A DNA stretch of 64,000 nt from Caballeronia sp. dw_276 (lineage in GTDB: Bacteria > Pseudomonadota > Gammaproteobacteria > Burkholderiales > Burkholderiaceae): the NCBI RefSeq assembly GCF_018449635.1, contig NZ_JAAVUV010000001.1, positions 248,001 through 312,000 of the forward strand, in the 5' to 3' direction. The translations under genes and the position numbers were made by a program. The notes under the pieces were generated by a model that was not told the DNA's origin, did no database searches, and was given only the letters and a program-made list of their open reading frames with translations. Within the stretch, counting starts at the first letter, position 1, and every line of letters starts with the position of its first letter. This document shows positions 1 to 10,314 of this stretch, one piece after another.

Positions 1-1
1 G

Positions 2-193
2 AACGAACGCGAAGCATCGATGCGCGATTTGTCGCCAGCAGTCGTTACGGGTTCGTTGACGGTGCCGGTCGGCCGTCTGCGCAAGCTTGCGATGGGCGGC
101 GAATATCTGTCGGCGTTCACGGTCGGCGACCAGTTGCTGTGGGGCGCGGCCGAACCGCTGCGCCGCATGCTTCGCATCCTGCTGGACAAGTAA
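2..193 (+). CDS. asd: Aspartate-semialdehyde dehydrogenase, C-terminal end (partial)
   Basis: This is the 3' end of a gene that starts before the window; the first base is the last base of a preceding codon. The 63 visible residues include [20 protein letters not shown] followed by [19 protein letters not shown], the characteristic C-terminus of proteobacterial Asd. The enzyme reduces aspartyl phosphate to aspartate semialdehyde in the lysine, threonine and methionine pathway. The catalytic cysteine and NADP-binding parts lie outside the window. A hairpin with a T-run follows the stop codon. The neighbouring fimV-truA-trpF order is the usual Burkholderia arrangement downstream of asd. Confidence 0.93.
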   Translation, partial: NEREASMRDLSPAVVTGSLTVPVGRLRKLAMGGEYLSAFTVGDQLLWGAAEPLRRMLRILLDK

Positions 194-230
194 AGTAAAC
201 TACGCGCCACGACGCGCGGCAGTCCGATTG

Positions 231-257
231 AAGCGTCGCGCTTGCGCGGCGCTTTTT
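231..257 (+). terminator. Rho-independent terminator after asd
   Basis: AAGCGTCGCGC at 231-241 pairs with GCGCGGCGCTT at 244-254, with one T-G wobble, and the stem runs into TTTTT at 253-257. The loop is very tight, so the innermost pair probably stays open. It would separate asd from fimV. Confidence 0.7.
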
Positions 258-323
258 CGTTGTGCGGCGAGGTTTGTCGTAGTGTCCTGTTCTTCCGTTT
301 TCGTCCACTCGCCTGGAGTATCA

Positions 324-2525
324 ATGATCGTTCGTCCGAGTCGGCCACTTCATTCGCAGCCCCGCCACTTCAATCGTGCGCGGCGTGCGGCGCTGATCGC
401 AGCGAGCGCCGCGAGTGTGCTGCTCGGGACGGTGTTTTCGCTAGACGCGGCGGCTCAGGCGAGCGCTGCATCCGCGCCCGTGGCCACGTCCGATGCAACC
501 GCGGTGACGCAATACAGCGTGAAGCCCGGGCAGTCCCTCAGCGATATTGCCACGCAGATCACTGGATCGACTGATCGCGCCACGCGCGAAAAGATGGCCC
601 GTGCGTTATTCGATGCCAATCCGAACGCGTTCATGGGTCACGATCCAAGCCGGCTGAAGCTGGGATCGGTCTTGAACGTGCCGCAGGTTGACGAGGCGGC
701 GAGCGCGTCGGCGGCGTCAGTGGCGTCTGCGCCGGCCGCGCCTGCTGTTGTTGCTTCATCGCCTGCAACTGCAACTGCAACCGCAGCGCCGGTGGTCGCA
801 GCGAGCGTTCCGGAGACGACCGCCGCGTCCGCCGAGGTGGCGTCCGGTGCCACGGGCCCGGCGTCCGGCGCCGAGGTAAGCGGTGCGGTGACGACGAGCA
901 CGGCAAGCGGCGCGGCGGCCAGTTCAGAAGCCAGTCCTGCTTCGAGCGCGAGCGAAACTGCGCCGGTAGCGGCGCCGGTGCCCGCGTCCGCGCCTGTTGC
1001 AGCGGCTGTGACACCTGCTTCAACGGTGAGCGCCGCGCCGACGTCCGGAAACGGACCGATTGGCTGGATCATCGGCGTGATCGTGGCCATCGGCTTGCTT
1101 TTGATCGCGATGAAAGCCGGCAAGCACCGCCGCACCGCTGCAGCGATCGAAGATGATCCGATAACGCCGGAGCAGCCGGTTGTGCCGCCAGCGCCAGAGG
1201 TGACACATACCCCGGCACACGACGCGCATTCTCATCCGGCAACCGGCGCCGCCGACCTTGAAGGCGTTGCTGTACAGCGCGGGCAGGGTGAGTTGAACGC
1301 GGTCGCGGCGAGCATGGAAAACTACGATGCCGCCCAATCCTTCGATACCCCTACGGAAGACACGCCGCTTACGCCAGCCGAAGCCCACCCGGACGTGGAT
1401 AACGACGATGCCGCTCGCGTAACACTGAGCGCACCAGTTGCGCCGCCCGAACCTGAAACCAGACGCGCGCCTTTCATGCCGGATGCGCCGGCGGCGCTTC
1501 ATCGCGATTTCACGCCGCCGCGGCCGGGTGCGGTGGAAGCGGCGCTGGCAGCCGAGCGCGCCGCCACGGAGCGCGCCGCGGCGCTCGAGCAAGCGACGCG
1601 GGAGGCCATCGAGCGGGAAGCCGCGGTACGTGAACTGGAGGCGAAAGAGGCGGCGGCGCGGGAGACGGCGGAACGCGAGGCGCAACAGCGTGAAGCCGAG
1701 AGACTAGCGGCGGAGGCACGTGAAGCTGAGGCGCGTGAGGCGGCTACGCGTGAAGCTGCAGCGCGAGAAGCGGAAATACGTGAGGCCGAAGCACGGGAAA
1801 CAGCACTACGTGAAGCCGAAGCTCAGGCAGCCGCTGCGCGCGCGGCGTCCGAGCGGGAAGCCGAGGCGCATGCGGCCCCGCCGGCCGACCACGCAAACGC
1901 TCCGGACGACGATGCCTACGACGACGAACCATCTTCCCCTACGTCGCGTCTGCCGCAGCCCAAATTCCCCCAGGAAGCAATCGAGGCCTTGAGCGCGCTC
2001 GATTTCGGCTTGCCGCCGCGTCGAGAAGCTTCTTTTGAAGTTGACCAGTCGCCGACAACGCCCGAAAGCCCTGAAGCTCATTTGCCCGATCAACAACCTG
2101 AACTCGTTCCCGCAGCGATTACCCCGCAGCCCATCGCGGACCCGGCTGTATTCGATCACCAGAACGAGCAGCATCGGCATCCTGATGCCCTGTCCGAGTC
2201 GCCGGCGGCGTCTGTCGCTCAGCAAATCGAAACGGGCACGGCGGGCGCGGCGTCGGTGGCGGGTTTGGGTGCGTCCCGCTTCGGTCCGTTGAGCCTCGAC
2301 TTCGACTACGACTCGCCATCGAGCCAGACCGAGCCACTGCCCGCGTTCACGCCGGAACAGATTGCGACCATCGCGCGCAACAAGCTGGAACTGGCGGTCG
2401 AATACATCGAGCTTGGTGATTTGTCCGGCGCGCGCACGCTGCTGCAGGAAGTCATCGAATCAAACGATCCAGCCACGCGACAACCCGCCGCCACGTTGTT
2501 ATCCACGCTGGCGCCGCTTTCCTGA
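324..2525 (+). CDS. fimV: FimV/HubP-like LysM polar hub protein
   Basis: A protein of 733 aa is predicted from the ATG at 324, which has a CTGGAG ribosome site 6-8 bases upstream; longer readings would run into asd. After a basic N-terminus and a hydrophobic stretch ending in AAAQ (signal-like) comes a LysM-type segment ([16 protein letters not shown]) and then a long Ala/Ser/Pro-rich linker. One clear membrane segment ([20 protein letters not shown]) follows. The middle is a charged Glu/Ala/Arg coiled-coil-like region. The C-terminus ([20 protein letters not shown]) matches the FimV C-terminal domain. In Pseudomonas and Vibrio such proteins organise type IV pili and polar proteins through peptidoglycan. 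Gene position between asd and truA supports the call. The repeat region makes alignment outside the two end domains uncertain. Confidence 0.85.
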   Translation: MIVRPSRPLHSQPRHFNRARRAALIAASAASVLLGTVFSLDAAAQASAASAPVATSDATAVTQYSVKPGQSLSDIATQITGSTDRATREKMARALFDANPNAFMGHDPSRLKLGSVLNVPQVDEAASASAASVASAPAAPAVVASSPATATATAAPVVAASVPETTAASAEVASGATGPASGAEVSGAVTTSTASGAAASSEASPASSASETAPVAAPVPASAPVAAAVTPASTVSAAPTSGNGPIGWIIGVIVAIGLLLIAMKAGKHRRTAAAIEDDPITPEQPVVPPAPEVTHTPAHDAHSHPATGAADLEGVAVQRGQGELNAVAASMENYDAAQSFDTPTEDTPLTPAEAHPDVDNDDAARVTLSAPVAPPEPETRRAPFMPDAPAALHRDFTPPRPGAVEAALAAERAATERAAALEQATREAIEREAAVRELEAKEAAARETAEREAQQREAERLAAEAREAEAREAATREAAAREAEIREAEARETALREAEAQAAAARAASEREAEAHAAPPADHANAPDDDAYDDEPSSPTSRLPQPKFPQEAIEALSALDFGLPPRREASFEVDQSPTTPESPEAHLPDQQPELVPAAITPQPIADPAVFDHQNEQHRHPDALSESPAASVAQQIETGTAGAASVAGLGASRFGPLSLDFDYDSPSSQTEPLPAFTPEQIATIARNKLELAVEYIELGDLSGARTLLQEVIESNDPATRQPAATLLSTLAPLS
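1530..1875 (+). repeat. Degenerate [11 protein letters not shown] coding repeats in fimV
   Basis: About 115 codons encode almost only Glu, Ala and Arg, with many imperfect copies of a 6-7 residue unit such as REAEARE, REAATRE and REAEIRE. At DNA level short units of 18-21 bases recur with synonymous changes, such as CGTGAAGC and CGTGAGGC. The stretch predicts a long alpha-helix or coiled coil and could vary in length between strains. Confidence 0.7.
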
Positions 2526-2526
2526 T

Positions 2527-3357
2527 ATGGCTTTGAAGCGCATTGCACTTGGTATCCAGTACGACGGTTCGGCGTTCAGCGGTTGGCAGACACAATTGGA
2601 CGTTGCGACCGTGCAGGACGTGCTTGAACGCGCGCTCGGCAAGTTCACGCAAACGCGCGTGCAGACGGTCGTCGCGGGGCGCACCGACACGGGCGTGCAT
2701 GCGCTTGGCCAGGTCGTTCATTTCGATACCGAACTCGAGCGCACCGACTTCGCATGGGTTCGCGGCACGAACGCCTTCCTCCCGCAAAGCGTCGCGGTCC
2801 AGTGGGCGCGTCCGATGCCGGACGATTTCCACGCGCGTTTCGGCGCCTACGAGCGCACCTATTACTACGCGCTGTACGTCCACCCGGTGCGCTCGCCAAT
2901 GACGACCGGCCATGCCGGCTGGTGCTACGCGGCGCTCGATGCCAACGCGATGCGCGAAGCGGCCGCGCTGATCATCGGCAAGCATGATTTCACGGCGTTC
3001 CGGTCTTCCGAATGCCAGGCGAAGACGCCGGTGAAATACCTGCATCAGATCGATATTGTCGAGCAGGGCGATTTCATTCACTTTCGCTTCCGCGCGAACG
3101 CGTTTTTGCATCACATGGTGCGCAACCTGATGGGCTGTTTCGTCGCGATCGGGCGTGGCAAGCATCCCCCTTCATGGATGCGGGAACTGCTCGAAGCGCG
3201 CGACCGCAAGCGCGCCGCGCCGACCTTCATGCCCGATGGCCTCTATTTGGCCGAGGTCGGCTATCCTGAGAACTTCGTTGTTCCCGCGCCGCGTCTGGGA
3301 AGCTATCCGTGGAGCGCAGTCTGGCAAGGAATTGAACGTGCAAAACACAGTGGATAA
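2527..3357 (+). CDS. truA: tRNA pseudouridine(38-40) synthase TruA
   Basis: The enzyme (276 aa) isomerises uridines 38-40 in the anticodon stem of tRNAs. The N-terminus [18 protein letters not shown] and the catalytic motif [10 protein letters not shown], with the nucleophilic Asp at residue 54, are typical of the family. So are the motifs [16 protein letters not shown] and [10 protein letters not shown]. The ATG at 2527 follows the fimV stop by one base and fits the family start, which suggests translational coupling. Its last 20 bases overlap the start of trpF. Length is normal for the family. Confidence 0.97.
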   Translation: MALKRIALGIQYDGSAFSGWQTQLDVATVQDVLERALGKFTQTRVQTVVAGRTDTGVHALGQVVHFDTELERTDFAWVRGTNAFLPQSVAVQWARPMPDDFHARFGAYERTYYYALYVHPVRSPMTTGHAGWCYAALDANAMREAAALIIGKHDFTAFRSSECQAKTPVKYLHQIDIVEQGDFIHFRFRANAFLHHMVRNLMGCFVAIGRGKHPPSWMRELLEARDRKRAAPTFMPDGLYLAEVGYPENFVVPAPRLGSYPWSAVWQGIERAKHSG

Positions 3358-4018
3358 CAACGATCTGCATAGAACGCGCATCAAACTGTGCGGTTTATCG
3401 AAGCCGGAAGACGTCGATGTCGCCGTCGATCTCGGCGCCGATGCCGTCGGTTTCGTGTTTTATCCGCCCAGCCCGCGCTCGGTTGGCGTCGGCCAGGCGA
3501 TCGATCTGGCGGAACGCGTGCCGCCGCTGGTTTCGGCCGTGGGTCTGTTCGTCAACGCGACGCCGGAATGGATTCGCGAGGTGACATCGAACGTGAGGTT
3601 GTCGCTTTTGCAGTTTCATGGCGACGAAACCCCGGCTCAATGCGCTGCACTCGCCGAAGTCGCGGGTTTGCCGTGGTGGCGCGCCGTTCGGGTAGGGCCC
3701 GATGCCAATGCACGCGATTTGGTAGAATCATCTCTCAATTATTCAGCAGCCAGCGGTTTGCTCCTCGACGCTTATGTCGATGGCTACGGTGGCGGTGGAA
3801 AGGTATTCGATTGGTCACTTATCCCAACAGATCTCGGGCATCGGGCCGTTTTGAGTGGTGGGTTGAACGCGCAAAACGTCCATGACGCCATCCGGCTCGT
3901 CCGGCCCTACGCAGTCGATGTCTCAAGCGGCATCGAAATAGCGGGGGTCAAGGGCGTGAAAGACCACGCCCGAATGGCGGCGTTCGTACGCGCGGTGCGC
4001 GAAGCGGATGCCGGATGA
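3338..4018 (+). CDS. trpF: Phosphoribosylanthranilate isomerase
   Basis: TrpF converts N-(5-phosphoribosyl)anthranilate to the carboxyphenylamino-deoxyribulose phosphate in tryptophan synthesis. The GTG at 3338 is chosen because AAGGA lies 7 bases upstream; it gives 226 aa and overlaps truA by 20 bases. The barrel motifs are visible: [12 protein letters not shown] with the catalytic Cys, [23 protein letters not shown], the Asp-containing [14 protein letters not shown] and the phosphate-binding [14 protein letters not shown] at 3350 would be the next choice but lacks a ribosome site as good. Separate trpF, next to trpBA rather than fused to trpC, is usual in beta-proteobacteria. Confidence 0.95.
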   Translation: MQNTVDNNDLHRTRIKLCGLSKPEDVDVAVDLGADAVGFVFYPPSPRSVGVGQAIDLAERVPPLVSAVGLFVNATPEWIREVTSNVRLSLLQFHGDETPAQCAALAEVAGLPWWRAVRVGPDANARDLVESSLNYSAASGLLLDAYVDGYGGGGKVFDWSLIPTDLGHRAVLSGGLNAQNVHDAIRLVRPYAVDVSSGIEIAGVKGVKDHARMAAFVRAVREADAG

Positions 4019-4066
4019 TCAACGTGGGCAAGCGCAACGCTTCCACGTACCGAGAGAGTGACACAC

Positions 4067-5260
4067 ATGTACAACTTACCTGACAATCGCGGCCATTTCG
4101 GCCCTTATGGCGGCACGTTCGTCTCCGAAACGCTAATCCACGCGCTCGATGAACTTCGCGATGCATACGAAGAATCCAGCAAGGATCCGGCGTTTATCGC
4201 GGAATACGAGTACGAGCTGAAGCATTACGTTGGCCGTCCTTCGCCGATTTATCACGCCAAGCGCTGGAGCGAAATGCTCGGCGGCGCGCAGATTTATCTG
4301 AAGCGCGAGGACCTGAACCATACCGGCGCGCACAAGGTTAATAACGTGATTGGCCAGGCGTTGCTCGCGCGCAAGATGGGCAAGCCGCGCGTGATCGCGG
4401 AAACCGGCGCGGGACAGCACGGCGTGGCGACTGCGACCATCGCGGCGCGCTTCGGCATGGAATGCGTCGTGTATATGGGTTCGGAAGATGTGCGGCGTCA
4501 GGCGGCGAATGTTTATCGGATGAAGTTGCTCGGCGCGACGGTCGTGCCCGTCGAATCCGGTTCGAAGACGCTGAAAGACGCGTTGAACGAAGCCATGCGC
4601 GACTGGGTAACCAACGTTGAGAATACGTTCTACATCATTGGCACGGTGGCGGGTCCGCATCCTTATCCCATGATGGTTCGCGACTTCCAGCGGGTTATCG
4701 GCGACGAATGCAAGGTTCAGATGCCCGAAATGACCGGCCGCCAGCCCGATGCGGTCATCGCGTGCGTTGGCGGCGGATCGAATGCGATGGGTATCTTTTA
4801 TCCGTATATCGACAATAAAGATGTCCGGCTGATCGGCGTGGAAGCTGCCGGCGACGGCATGGATACAGGCCGTCACGCCGCGTCGCTGATGGGCGGAAGT
4901 CCGGGCGTCTTGCACGGCAACCGCACGTATCTCCTTCAGGACGAGAACGGCCAGATCATCGAGACGCATTCGGTTTCGGCGGGGCTGGATTATCCTGGCG
5001 TCGGTCCGGAACACGCGTGGTTGAAGGACGCGGGCCGTGCCGAGTACGTGGGCATCACCGACGAAGAAGCGCTGAAGGGTTTCCACGATTGCTGCCGGAT
5101 CGAAGGGATCATTCCCGCGCTCGAGTCGAGCCACGCGCTCGCATATGCCGCGAAGCTCGCGCCCACGCTGCCGAAAGACAAGCTGTTGCTCGTCAATCTG
5201 TCTGGTCGTGGCGACAAGGACATGCATACGGTCGCCGAGCGCACCGGCATCACGTTCTGA
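4067..5260 (+). CDS. trpB: Tryptophan synthase beta chain
   Basis: TrpB condenses indole with serine using pyridoxal phosphate. The ATG at 4067 gives 397 aa, the standard length, starting [16 protein letters not shown]; an in-frame GTG at 4058 is possible but sits on the GAGAG ribosome site. The PLP lysine is in HTGAHKVNN (about residue 90). The phosphate loop is [10 protein letters not shown], and the [13 protein letters not shown] segment of the active site is intact. It forms the alpha2-beta2 channelled complex with TrpA, encoded 0.9 kb downstream past the methylase gene. Confidence 0.98.
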   Translation: MYNLPDNRGHFGPYGGTFVSETLIHALDELRDAYEESSKDPAFIAEYEYELKHYVGRPSPIYHAKRWSEMLGGAQIYLKREDLNHTGAHKVNNVIGQALLARKMGKPRVIAETGAGQHGVATATIAARFGMECVVYMGSEDVRRQAANVYRMKLLGATVVPVESGSKTLKDALNEAMRDWVTNVENTFYIIGTVAGPHPYPMMVRDFQRVIGDECKVQMPEMTGRQPDAVIACVGGGSNAMGIFYPYIDNKDVRLIGVEAAGDGMDTGRHAASLMGGSPGVLHGNRTYLLQDENGQIIETHSVSAGLDYPGVGPEHAWLKDAGRAEYVGITDEEALKGFHDCCRIEGIIPALESSHALAYAAKLAPTLPKDKLLLVNLSGRGDKDMHTVAERTGITF

Positions 5261-5271
5261 GCCCACAGCCC

Positions 5272-6123
5272 ATGCGCGATGAAATCGTCAATGCAGGACC
5301 GGACGCCACCGGGCGTGGCATCCACTTGCATCACCGCGATTTCCTGACCGATGCAGCGAACCTGCCGGACGGCTCGATCGACCTGATCGTGGCCGATCCG
5401 CCGTACGGTCTTGGGAAGGACTACGGCAACGATTCGGACATGCGTTCCGGCGATGCCTTTCTCGACTGGACATACGGCTGGCTGGAGCTTGCAATCCCGA
5501 AGCTCAAGCCAAGCGGTTCGCTCTACATTTTCTGCACGTGGCAATATGCGCCCGAGATCTTCGTGTTCCTCAAGCGCCGTCTCACCATGGTCAACGAGAT
5601 CGTGTGGGATCGGCGGGTGCCGAGCATGGGTGGAACGGTGCGCAGATTTACGTCGGTGCACGACAACATCGGTTATTTCGCGGTATCGAAGGATTATTTC
5701 TTCGATCTCGATCCCATCCGCATTCCCTACGATGCAGTGACGAAGAAGGCGCGTTCGCGCAAATTGTTCGAAGGCAGCAAGTGGCTTGAGCTTGGATACA
5801 ACCCGAAAGACGTCTGGTCGGTGTCGAGGCTGCACAGGCAGCACGCGGAGCGCGTGGATCATCCGACGCAAAAGCCGCTCGAAATCATCGAACGGATGGT
5901 GCTTGCGAGTTGTCCGCGTGGCGGGCGGGTGCTCGATCCATTCATGGGCAGCGGCACCACCGCGGTTGCATGCGCGCGTCATGGGCGTGAGTTTGTCGGG
6001 TACGAAATCAACGCCGATTACCACGCGATCGCTCAGGCGCGGGTTGCCGAAACATCGTTGGCAGTCGTGCCTGTCGAAAGGCCCGTGGCCATAGCCGAAG
6101 ATGCTTCCATCGATCAAGCTTGA
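5272..6123 (+). CDS. Orphan DNA adenine/cytosine-N4 methyltransferase (beta-class order)
   Basis: The ATG at 5272 lies 11 bases after trpB and gives 283 aa. The catalytic motif IV, DPPY (VADPPYGLGK, about residue 43), comes before motif I, DPFMGSGTT (about residue 223), which is the beta-class order of N6-adenine or N4-cytosine methylases. HPTQKPLEIIERM is the usual segment just before motif I. No restriction gene is adjacent, so it looks like a solitary, possibly regulatory, methylase. From memory, the Burkholderia cenocepacia gene at this place methylates GTWWAC; that target is inferred here only from position. No obvious ribosome site precedes the ATG, which fits coupling to trpB. Confidence 0.85.
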   Translation: MRDEIVNAGPDATGRGIHLHHRDFLTDAANLPDGSIDLIVADPPYGLGKDYGNDSDMRSGDAFLDWTYGWLELAIPKLKPSGSLYIFCTWQYAPEIFVFLKRRLTMVNEIVWDRRVPSMGGTVRRFTSVHDNIGYFAVSKDYFFDLDPIRIPYDAVTKKARSRKLFEGSKWLELGYNPKDVWSVSRLHRQHAERVDHPTQKPLEIIERMVLASCPRGGRVLDPFMGSGTTAVACARHGREFVGYEINADYHAIAQARVAETSLAVVPVERPVAIAEDASIDQA

Positions 6124-6186
6124 ACCTTGCCTGACTCGCTGCCAAAACACGCTAAATCGCGCCGATAACGCGCAAAAGAGAACATC

Positions 6187-6990
6187 ATGTCCCGTATCCA
6201 AAGTACATTTGCGGCACTTGCCGAGCAAGGCAAAAAAGGTTTGATCCCGTTCATTACGGCCGGCGATCCGAATCCGGAGCAGACCGTTGAATTCATGCAC
6301 GCGCTTGCCAAGGGCGGCGCGGATGTCATCGAGCTGGGCGTACCGTTTTCCGACCCCATGGCCGACGGTCCCGTGATCCAGCGTTCGTCGGAGCGTGCTC
6401 TGGCGCGCGGCGTATCGTTGAAACACGTTCTCGCCGATGTAAAACGCTTCCGCGAAACGAACACAAAAACGCCGGTTGTCCTGATGGGCTACGCCAATCC
6501 AATCGAGCGCATGGGTACCGAAGCCTTCGCAAAAGCGGCAAAGGAAGCCGGCGTGGACGGCATTCTGGTCGTGGATTATCCGCCGGAAGAATCGGTGGAA
6601 TTCAGTCAGTCGATGCTCGCCGCCGGCATCGATCCGATCTTCCTGCTCGCACCTACATCGACCGATGAACGCATTGCCGCCGTGGGCAAAGTCGCGAGCG
6701 GATATGTGTATTACGTGTCGCTGAAAGGCGTGACCGGTTCGGCAAATCTGGACGTGGCGAGTATCGCGAGTAAAATCCCGGCCATCAAGAAGCATGTGGC
6801 GTTGCCGGTGGGCGTCGGTTTTGGGATTCGCGACGCGGCGTCGGCAAGGCTGGTGGCGGATGTGTCGGATGCGGTTGTGATCGGCAGCCGTCTTGTGCAA
6901 TTGCTGGAAGAAGCGTCGCCGGACACGGCGGCTGAGAAGCTGACGAGTTTTATCGCTGAAATCCGTTCGGCGCTGGATTCTGCAAAATAA
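6187..6990 (+). CDS. trpA: Tryptophan synthase alpha chain
   Basis: TrpA cleaves indole-3-glycerol phosphate to indole, which is channelled to TrpB. The 267-aa product has the two catalytic acids in [16 protein letters not shown] at Glu49 and Asp60, the same numbering as the Salmonella enzyme. The phosphate-binding [11 protein letters not shown] segment is also present. AAAAGAG precedes the ATG. The methylase gene separates it from trpB by 0.9 kb, but the run of same-strand genes with short gaps suggests one transcript. accD follows after 63 bp. Confidence 0.98.
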   Translation: MSRIQSTFAALAEQGKKGLIPFITAGDPNPEQTVEFMHALAKGGADVIELGVPFSDPMADGPVIQRSSERALARGVSLKHVLADVKRFRETNTKTPVVLMGYANPIERMGTEAFAKAAKEAGVDGILVVDYPPEESVEFSQSMLAAGIDPIFLLAPTSTDERIAAVGKVASGYVYYVSLKGVTGSANLDVASIASKIPAIKKHVALPVGVGFGIRDAASARLVADVSDAVVIGSRLVQLLEEASPDTAAEKLTSFIAEIRSALDSAK

Positions 6991-7053
6991 CCCGGTTTGG
7001 CGGCCCGAATAAGAAGAAAGGCCGCAAAACACGCGAAAAATGAAGGAAACACG

Positions 7054-7926
7054 ATGAGCTGGCTCGACAAACTGTTACCGCCGAAGATCAAGCAAACCGA
7101 TCCGAAAAGCCGCAAGGGCATTCCGGAAGGGCTGTGGATCAAGTGCCCGGCATGCGAAGCGGTGTTGTACCGCAACGACGTCGAGGCAAACCTGCATGTT
7201 TGCCCGAAGTGCAGTCACCACATGCGGATCGGCGCTCGCGAACGGCTTGATGGCCTGCTCGATCCAGAAGGCCGCTACGAGATCGGCCAGGAAGTGCTTC
7301 CCGTCGATGCCCTTAAATTCAAGGACAGCCGCAAATATCCGGACCGCCTGAAAGAGGCAATGGAAGATACCGACGAAACCGACGCCATGGTCGTCATGGG
7401 TGGCGCGATCCACACCATTCCGGTCACGACCGCGTGCTTCGAGTTTTCGTTCATGGGCGGCTCGATGGGTTCGGTTGTCGGCGAACGTTTTGCACGCGGT
7501 GCGCGCAACGCGCTCGAACAGCGCACGCCGTTCATCTGCTTCACGGCATCGGGCGGCGCGCGGATGCAGGAAAGCCTGCTTTCGCTGATGCAGATGGCGA
7601 AGACCACGGCCATGCTGACCAAGCTTGCCGAAGCCAAGCTTCCCTTCATCTCCGTGCTCACCGATCCGACCATGGGCGGGGTGTCGGCCAGTTTCGCCTT
7701 TCTCGGCGACGTGGTGATCGCGGAACCGAAGGCGTTGATCGGCTTTGCAGGACCGCGCGTGATCGAGCAGACCGTGCGCGAAAAACTGCCGGAAGGCTTT
7801 CAGCGCTCGGAGTTCTTGATGCAGAAAGGCGCCATTGACATGATCGTGGACCGCCGGAAAATGCGCGAAGAGATCGCGCGCCTGATCGCATTGCTGACGC
7901 TGCAACCGGCGGATTCGGTCGCTTGA
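7054..7926 (+). CDS. accD: Acetyl-CoA carboxylase carboxyltransferase, beta subunit
   Basis: AccD with AccA transfers the carboxyl group from biotin to acetyl-CoA, making malonyl-CoA for fatty acid synthesis. The 290-aa product begins [13 protein letters not shown] and carries the four-cysteine zinc ribbon at Cys31, Cys34, Cys50 and Cys53. The crotonase-type core follows (ASGGARMQE and [13 protein letters not shown]). GAAGGA at 7042-7047 decides the ATG at 7054 over an in-frame upstream start. Linkage to trpA and folC is typical. A strong terminator-like hairpin follows. Confidence 0.97.
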   Translation: MSWLDKLLPPKIKQTDPKSRKGIPEGLWIKCPACEAVLYRNDVEANLHVCPKCSHHMRIGARERLDGLLDPEGRYEIGQEVLPVDALKFKDSRKYPDRLKEAMEDTDETDAMVVMGGAIHTIPVTTACFEFSFMGGSMGSVVGERFARGARNALEQRTPFICFTASGGARMQESLLSLMQMAKTTAMLTKLAEAKLPFISVLTDPTMGGVSASFAFLGDVVIAEPKALIGFAGPRVIEQTVREKLPEGFQRSEFLMQKGAIDMIVDRRKMREEIARLIALLTLQPADSVA

Positions 7927-8000
7927 AGTCGTAGCGCATTGATTTAATGCGCCTTCCAAGCAGCGATTGCCCGGAAGGTGTCAAATGATGACGGCCCAGG

Positions 8001-8046
8001 CGCCGCGCGCGAACCCGCCGAGGTTCGCGCGCGGCGTTTTCGTTTT
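8001..8046 (+). terminator. Strong terminator between accD and folC
   Basis: CGCCGCGCGCGAACC (8001-8015) and GGTTCGCGCGCGGCG (8022-8036) form a perfect 15-bp stem with a 6-base loop, followed by TTTTCGTTTT. It should end the trp-accD transcript, so folC probably needs its own start of transcription or read-through. Confidence 0.85.
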
Positions 8047-8071
8047 GGCGTTTCCCCTCAAGCACTCTTTC

Positions 8072-9394
8072 ATGACGACTTCTTCGTTTAGCTTTCCTAC
8101 CCTCGACGCTTGGCTCGCGCACCTGGAATCGGCGCATCCGGTCGGTATCGATATGGGTTTGACGCGCATCAGCCAGGTCCGCAACGCGCTTGGCCTCGAA
8201 TTTTCGTGTCCCGTCATCACCGTGGGCGGGACGAACGGCAAGGGCTCGACGTGCGCGATCATCGAAACCATCCTGCTGCGCGCGGGGTATCGCGTGGGAT
8301 GTCATACGTCGCCGCATTTGCTGGCGTTCAACGAACGCGCGCGGCTCAATGGTGTGGACGCCACGGATTCCCAGCTGCTCGAACACTTCGAAGCCGTTGA
8401 AAAGGCGCGTGCGAGCTTGCCGGAGCCGGTGTCGCTAACGTACTTCGAATTCACGACGCTCGCGATCATGCGGCTGTTTGCATCGAGTGGACTGGACGCC
8501 GTGATCCTCGAAGTTGGACTCGGCGGGCGGCTGGACGCGGTGAATATCATCGACGCGGATTGCGCGATCGTGACGAGTATCGATCTGGACCACACGGACT
8601 ATCTCGGCGACACACGCGAGAAAATCGGCTTCGAAAAAGCCGGCATTTTCCGCCCGGATACGCCGGCGATCTGCGGTGATCCCTCGCCGCCACAGTCGCT
8701 GATCGATCACGCGGAGGCCATCGGCGCGGACTTGTGGCTGGTCGGCCGCGACTTTCGCTACGAAGCGCAGGGCGGCAACGAGCGACAGCAGTGGAGCTAT
8801 ATCGGCCGGACGCAGCGGCGTTCCGCGCTGGCTTATCCGGCATTGCGCGGCGCCAATCAGCTGATCAATACGTCGGCGGCGCTCGCCGCGCTGGAATCGT
8901 TGCGCGACCGGATTCCGGTTTCCGCGCAGGATATTCGTCTCGGATTGGCAAACGTCGAGTTGCCCGGACGCTTTCAAGTGGTCCCGGGCAAGCCCCAGGT
9001 GATCCTCGATGTCGCCCACAACCCGCATGCCGCGGCCGTTCTGGCGCAAAATCTCGGCAACATGGGCTTTTTCCCGTACACGTATGCCGTCTTCGGCGCC
9101 ATGTCCGACAAAGACATCGCGGGAGTCGTGAACCACCTGAAAGGTGAGATCGACCATTGGAACGTGACGGCGCTTCCCTTGCCGCGCGCAGCCTCGAGCG
9201 CCGTGCTCGAAAGCGTATTACGCGATGCCGGCGTCAACGACAGCGCCGACAGCAGCGTTACTCAATTCAACAATCCGGCCGACGCTTTTCAAGATGCGTT
9301 AAAGCGGGCGTCCGAAAATGATAGAATTTTGGTTTTCGGCAGTTTCCATACGGTCGCCGGCGTAATGGCGTACCGTAAATCGCAGCGTCATTGA
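8072..9394 (+). CDS. folC: Bifunctional folylpolyglutamate/dihydrofolate synthase
   Basis: FolC joins glutamate to dihydropteroate and adds further glutamates to folates. The ATG at 8072 gives 440 aa starting MTTSSFSFPTLDAWLAHLES. The ATP loop is VGGTNGKGSTCA near residue 50. The Mur-ligase-like ITSIDLDHTDYLGDT and the C-terminal domain entry VILDVAHNPHAA are intact. An upstream in-frame start would run through the terminator hairpin and was not used. dedD follows after 35 bp. Confidence 0.96.
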   Translation: MTTSSFSFPTLDAWLAHLESAHPVGIDMGLTRISQVRNALGLEFSCPVITVGGTNGKGSTCAIIETILLRAGYRVGCHTSPHLLAFNERARLNGVDATDSQLLEHFEAVEKARASLPEPVSLTYFEFTTLAIMRLFASSGLDAVILEVGLGGRLDAVNIIDADCAIVTSIDLDHTDYLGDTREKIGFEKAGIFRPDTPAICGDPSPPQSLIDHAEAIGADLWLVGRDFRYEAQGGNERQQWSYIGRTQRRSALAYPALRGANQLINTSAALAALESLRDRIPVSAQDIRLGLANVELPGRFQVVPGKPQVILDVAHNPHAAAVLAQNLGNMGFFPYTYAVFGAMSDKDIAGVVNHLKGEIDHWNVTALPLPRAASSAVLESVLRDAGVNDSADSSVTQFNNPADAFQDALKRASENDRILVFGSFHTVAGVMAYRKSQRH

Positions 9395-9429
9395 ACGGAC
9401 GGCCGGCCAGCCTCTCGCACAAGCCAACC

Positions 9430-10308
9430 ATGTCCTTTTTTTCGTTCGGCAAGAAAGACGACGCGCCTTCGGGTCGCGATGATTATTCCGACTCCTCGCG
9501 CGGCTCGCGTCAGACCGTCCGTACGGAACGCCGGACGCGCCGCAGCGACCGTCCCGAAGCTGACGCCATGATGCTGGACCCCACGCTGCCGGAGAAGCAG
9601 CGTGCGCGTCGCCGCCTGGTTGGCGCGCTGGCGCTGGTTGCGGCCGCTGTGATCGTCCTGCCGATGGTGCTGGATTCGCATCCGAAGCCCGTCACCGACG
9701 ACATTTCCATCGATATCCCCACGCGCCCCGCAGCGCCATTGCCCAAGACTTCACATAGCGATACCGCCGCGGCCGGTCAGGCGGCCGATTCCGCTGCCGA
9801 TACCCAAGCTGGCGTAGCCCCGGACAGTCCTGGTACCGGCACGGATAACGCGACGACCGCCGCCGCACCCGTGACAAAGCCGGCCACAAGGCCCGCTCAG
9901 CCCCAGCAGCAGGCAACGGCGGCCGCGCCGAAGCCCGTTACGCCGGCACCGGCCGCACAAACGCCCGCACAAACAACACCACAAGCCACGGCGCAAGCCG
10001 CAAGGCCGCCCGCTGATGCACCGGCGACCGCCGCTGCCGCTCAGAAAAACACGCCGGCATCCCCGGCTGGCAGCCGTTTCGTGATCCAGATCGGTACTTT
10101 CGATGAATACGCTGTCGCTCAAAATTGGGTCACCAAGTTGAAGGCGGCTGGAGTGCCCGCATATGTTGAACGTCGGAAGGAAGCTGACGGCTCCACTCGC
10201 GCGCTGTTGCGTGCGGGACCGTTCGCAGACCGGGCGGCTGCATCGGCGGCGCTGGGCAAGGTGCGCCAGGCCGGACTTGGCGGCGGCAACAACGCATCGG
10301 CGAACTAG
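9430..10308 (+). CDS. dedD: SPOR-domain cell-division protein, DedD type
   Basis: The 292-aa product has a charged cytoplasmic N-terminus and one membrane segment at about residues 62-81 (LVGALALVAAAVIVLPMVL). A long Ala/Pro/Thr/Gln-rich periplasmic linker leads to a C-terminal SPOR domain (FVIQIGTFDEYAVAQNWVTK, then LLRAGPFADRAAA). SPOR domains bind denuded septal peptidoglycan. The layout and the folC-cvpA context match DedD of proteobacteria, although the linker is not conserved. The ATG at 9430 starts MSFFSFGKKD. Confidence 0.85.
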   Translation: MSFFSFGKKDDAPSGRDDYSDSSRGSRQTVRTERRTRRSDRPEADAMMLDPTLPEKQRARRRLVGALALVAAAVIVLPMVLDSHPKPVTDDISIDIPTRPAAPLPKTSHSDTAAAGQAADSAADTQAGVAPDSPGTGTDNATTAAAPVTKPATRPAQPQQQATAAAPKPVTPAPAAQTPAQTTPQATAQAARPPADAPATAAAAQKNTPASPAGSRFVIQIGTFDEYAVAQNWVTKLKAAGVPAYVERRKEADGSTRALLRAGPFADRAAASAALGKVRQAGLGGGNNASAN

Positions 10309-10314
10309 CATTTG

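Noticed and set aside
4990..7032. A 680-codon open frame on the minus strand across trpB, the methylase gene and trpA
   Set aside because: It is antisense to three clear enzymes, is rich in Arg/His as expected from GC-rich shadow frames, and has no ribosome site or family motif.
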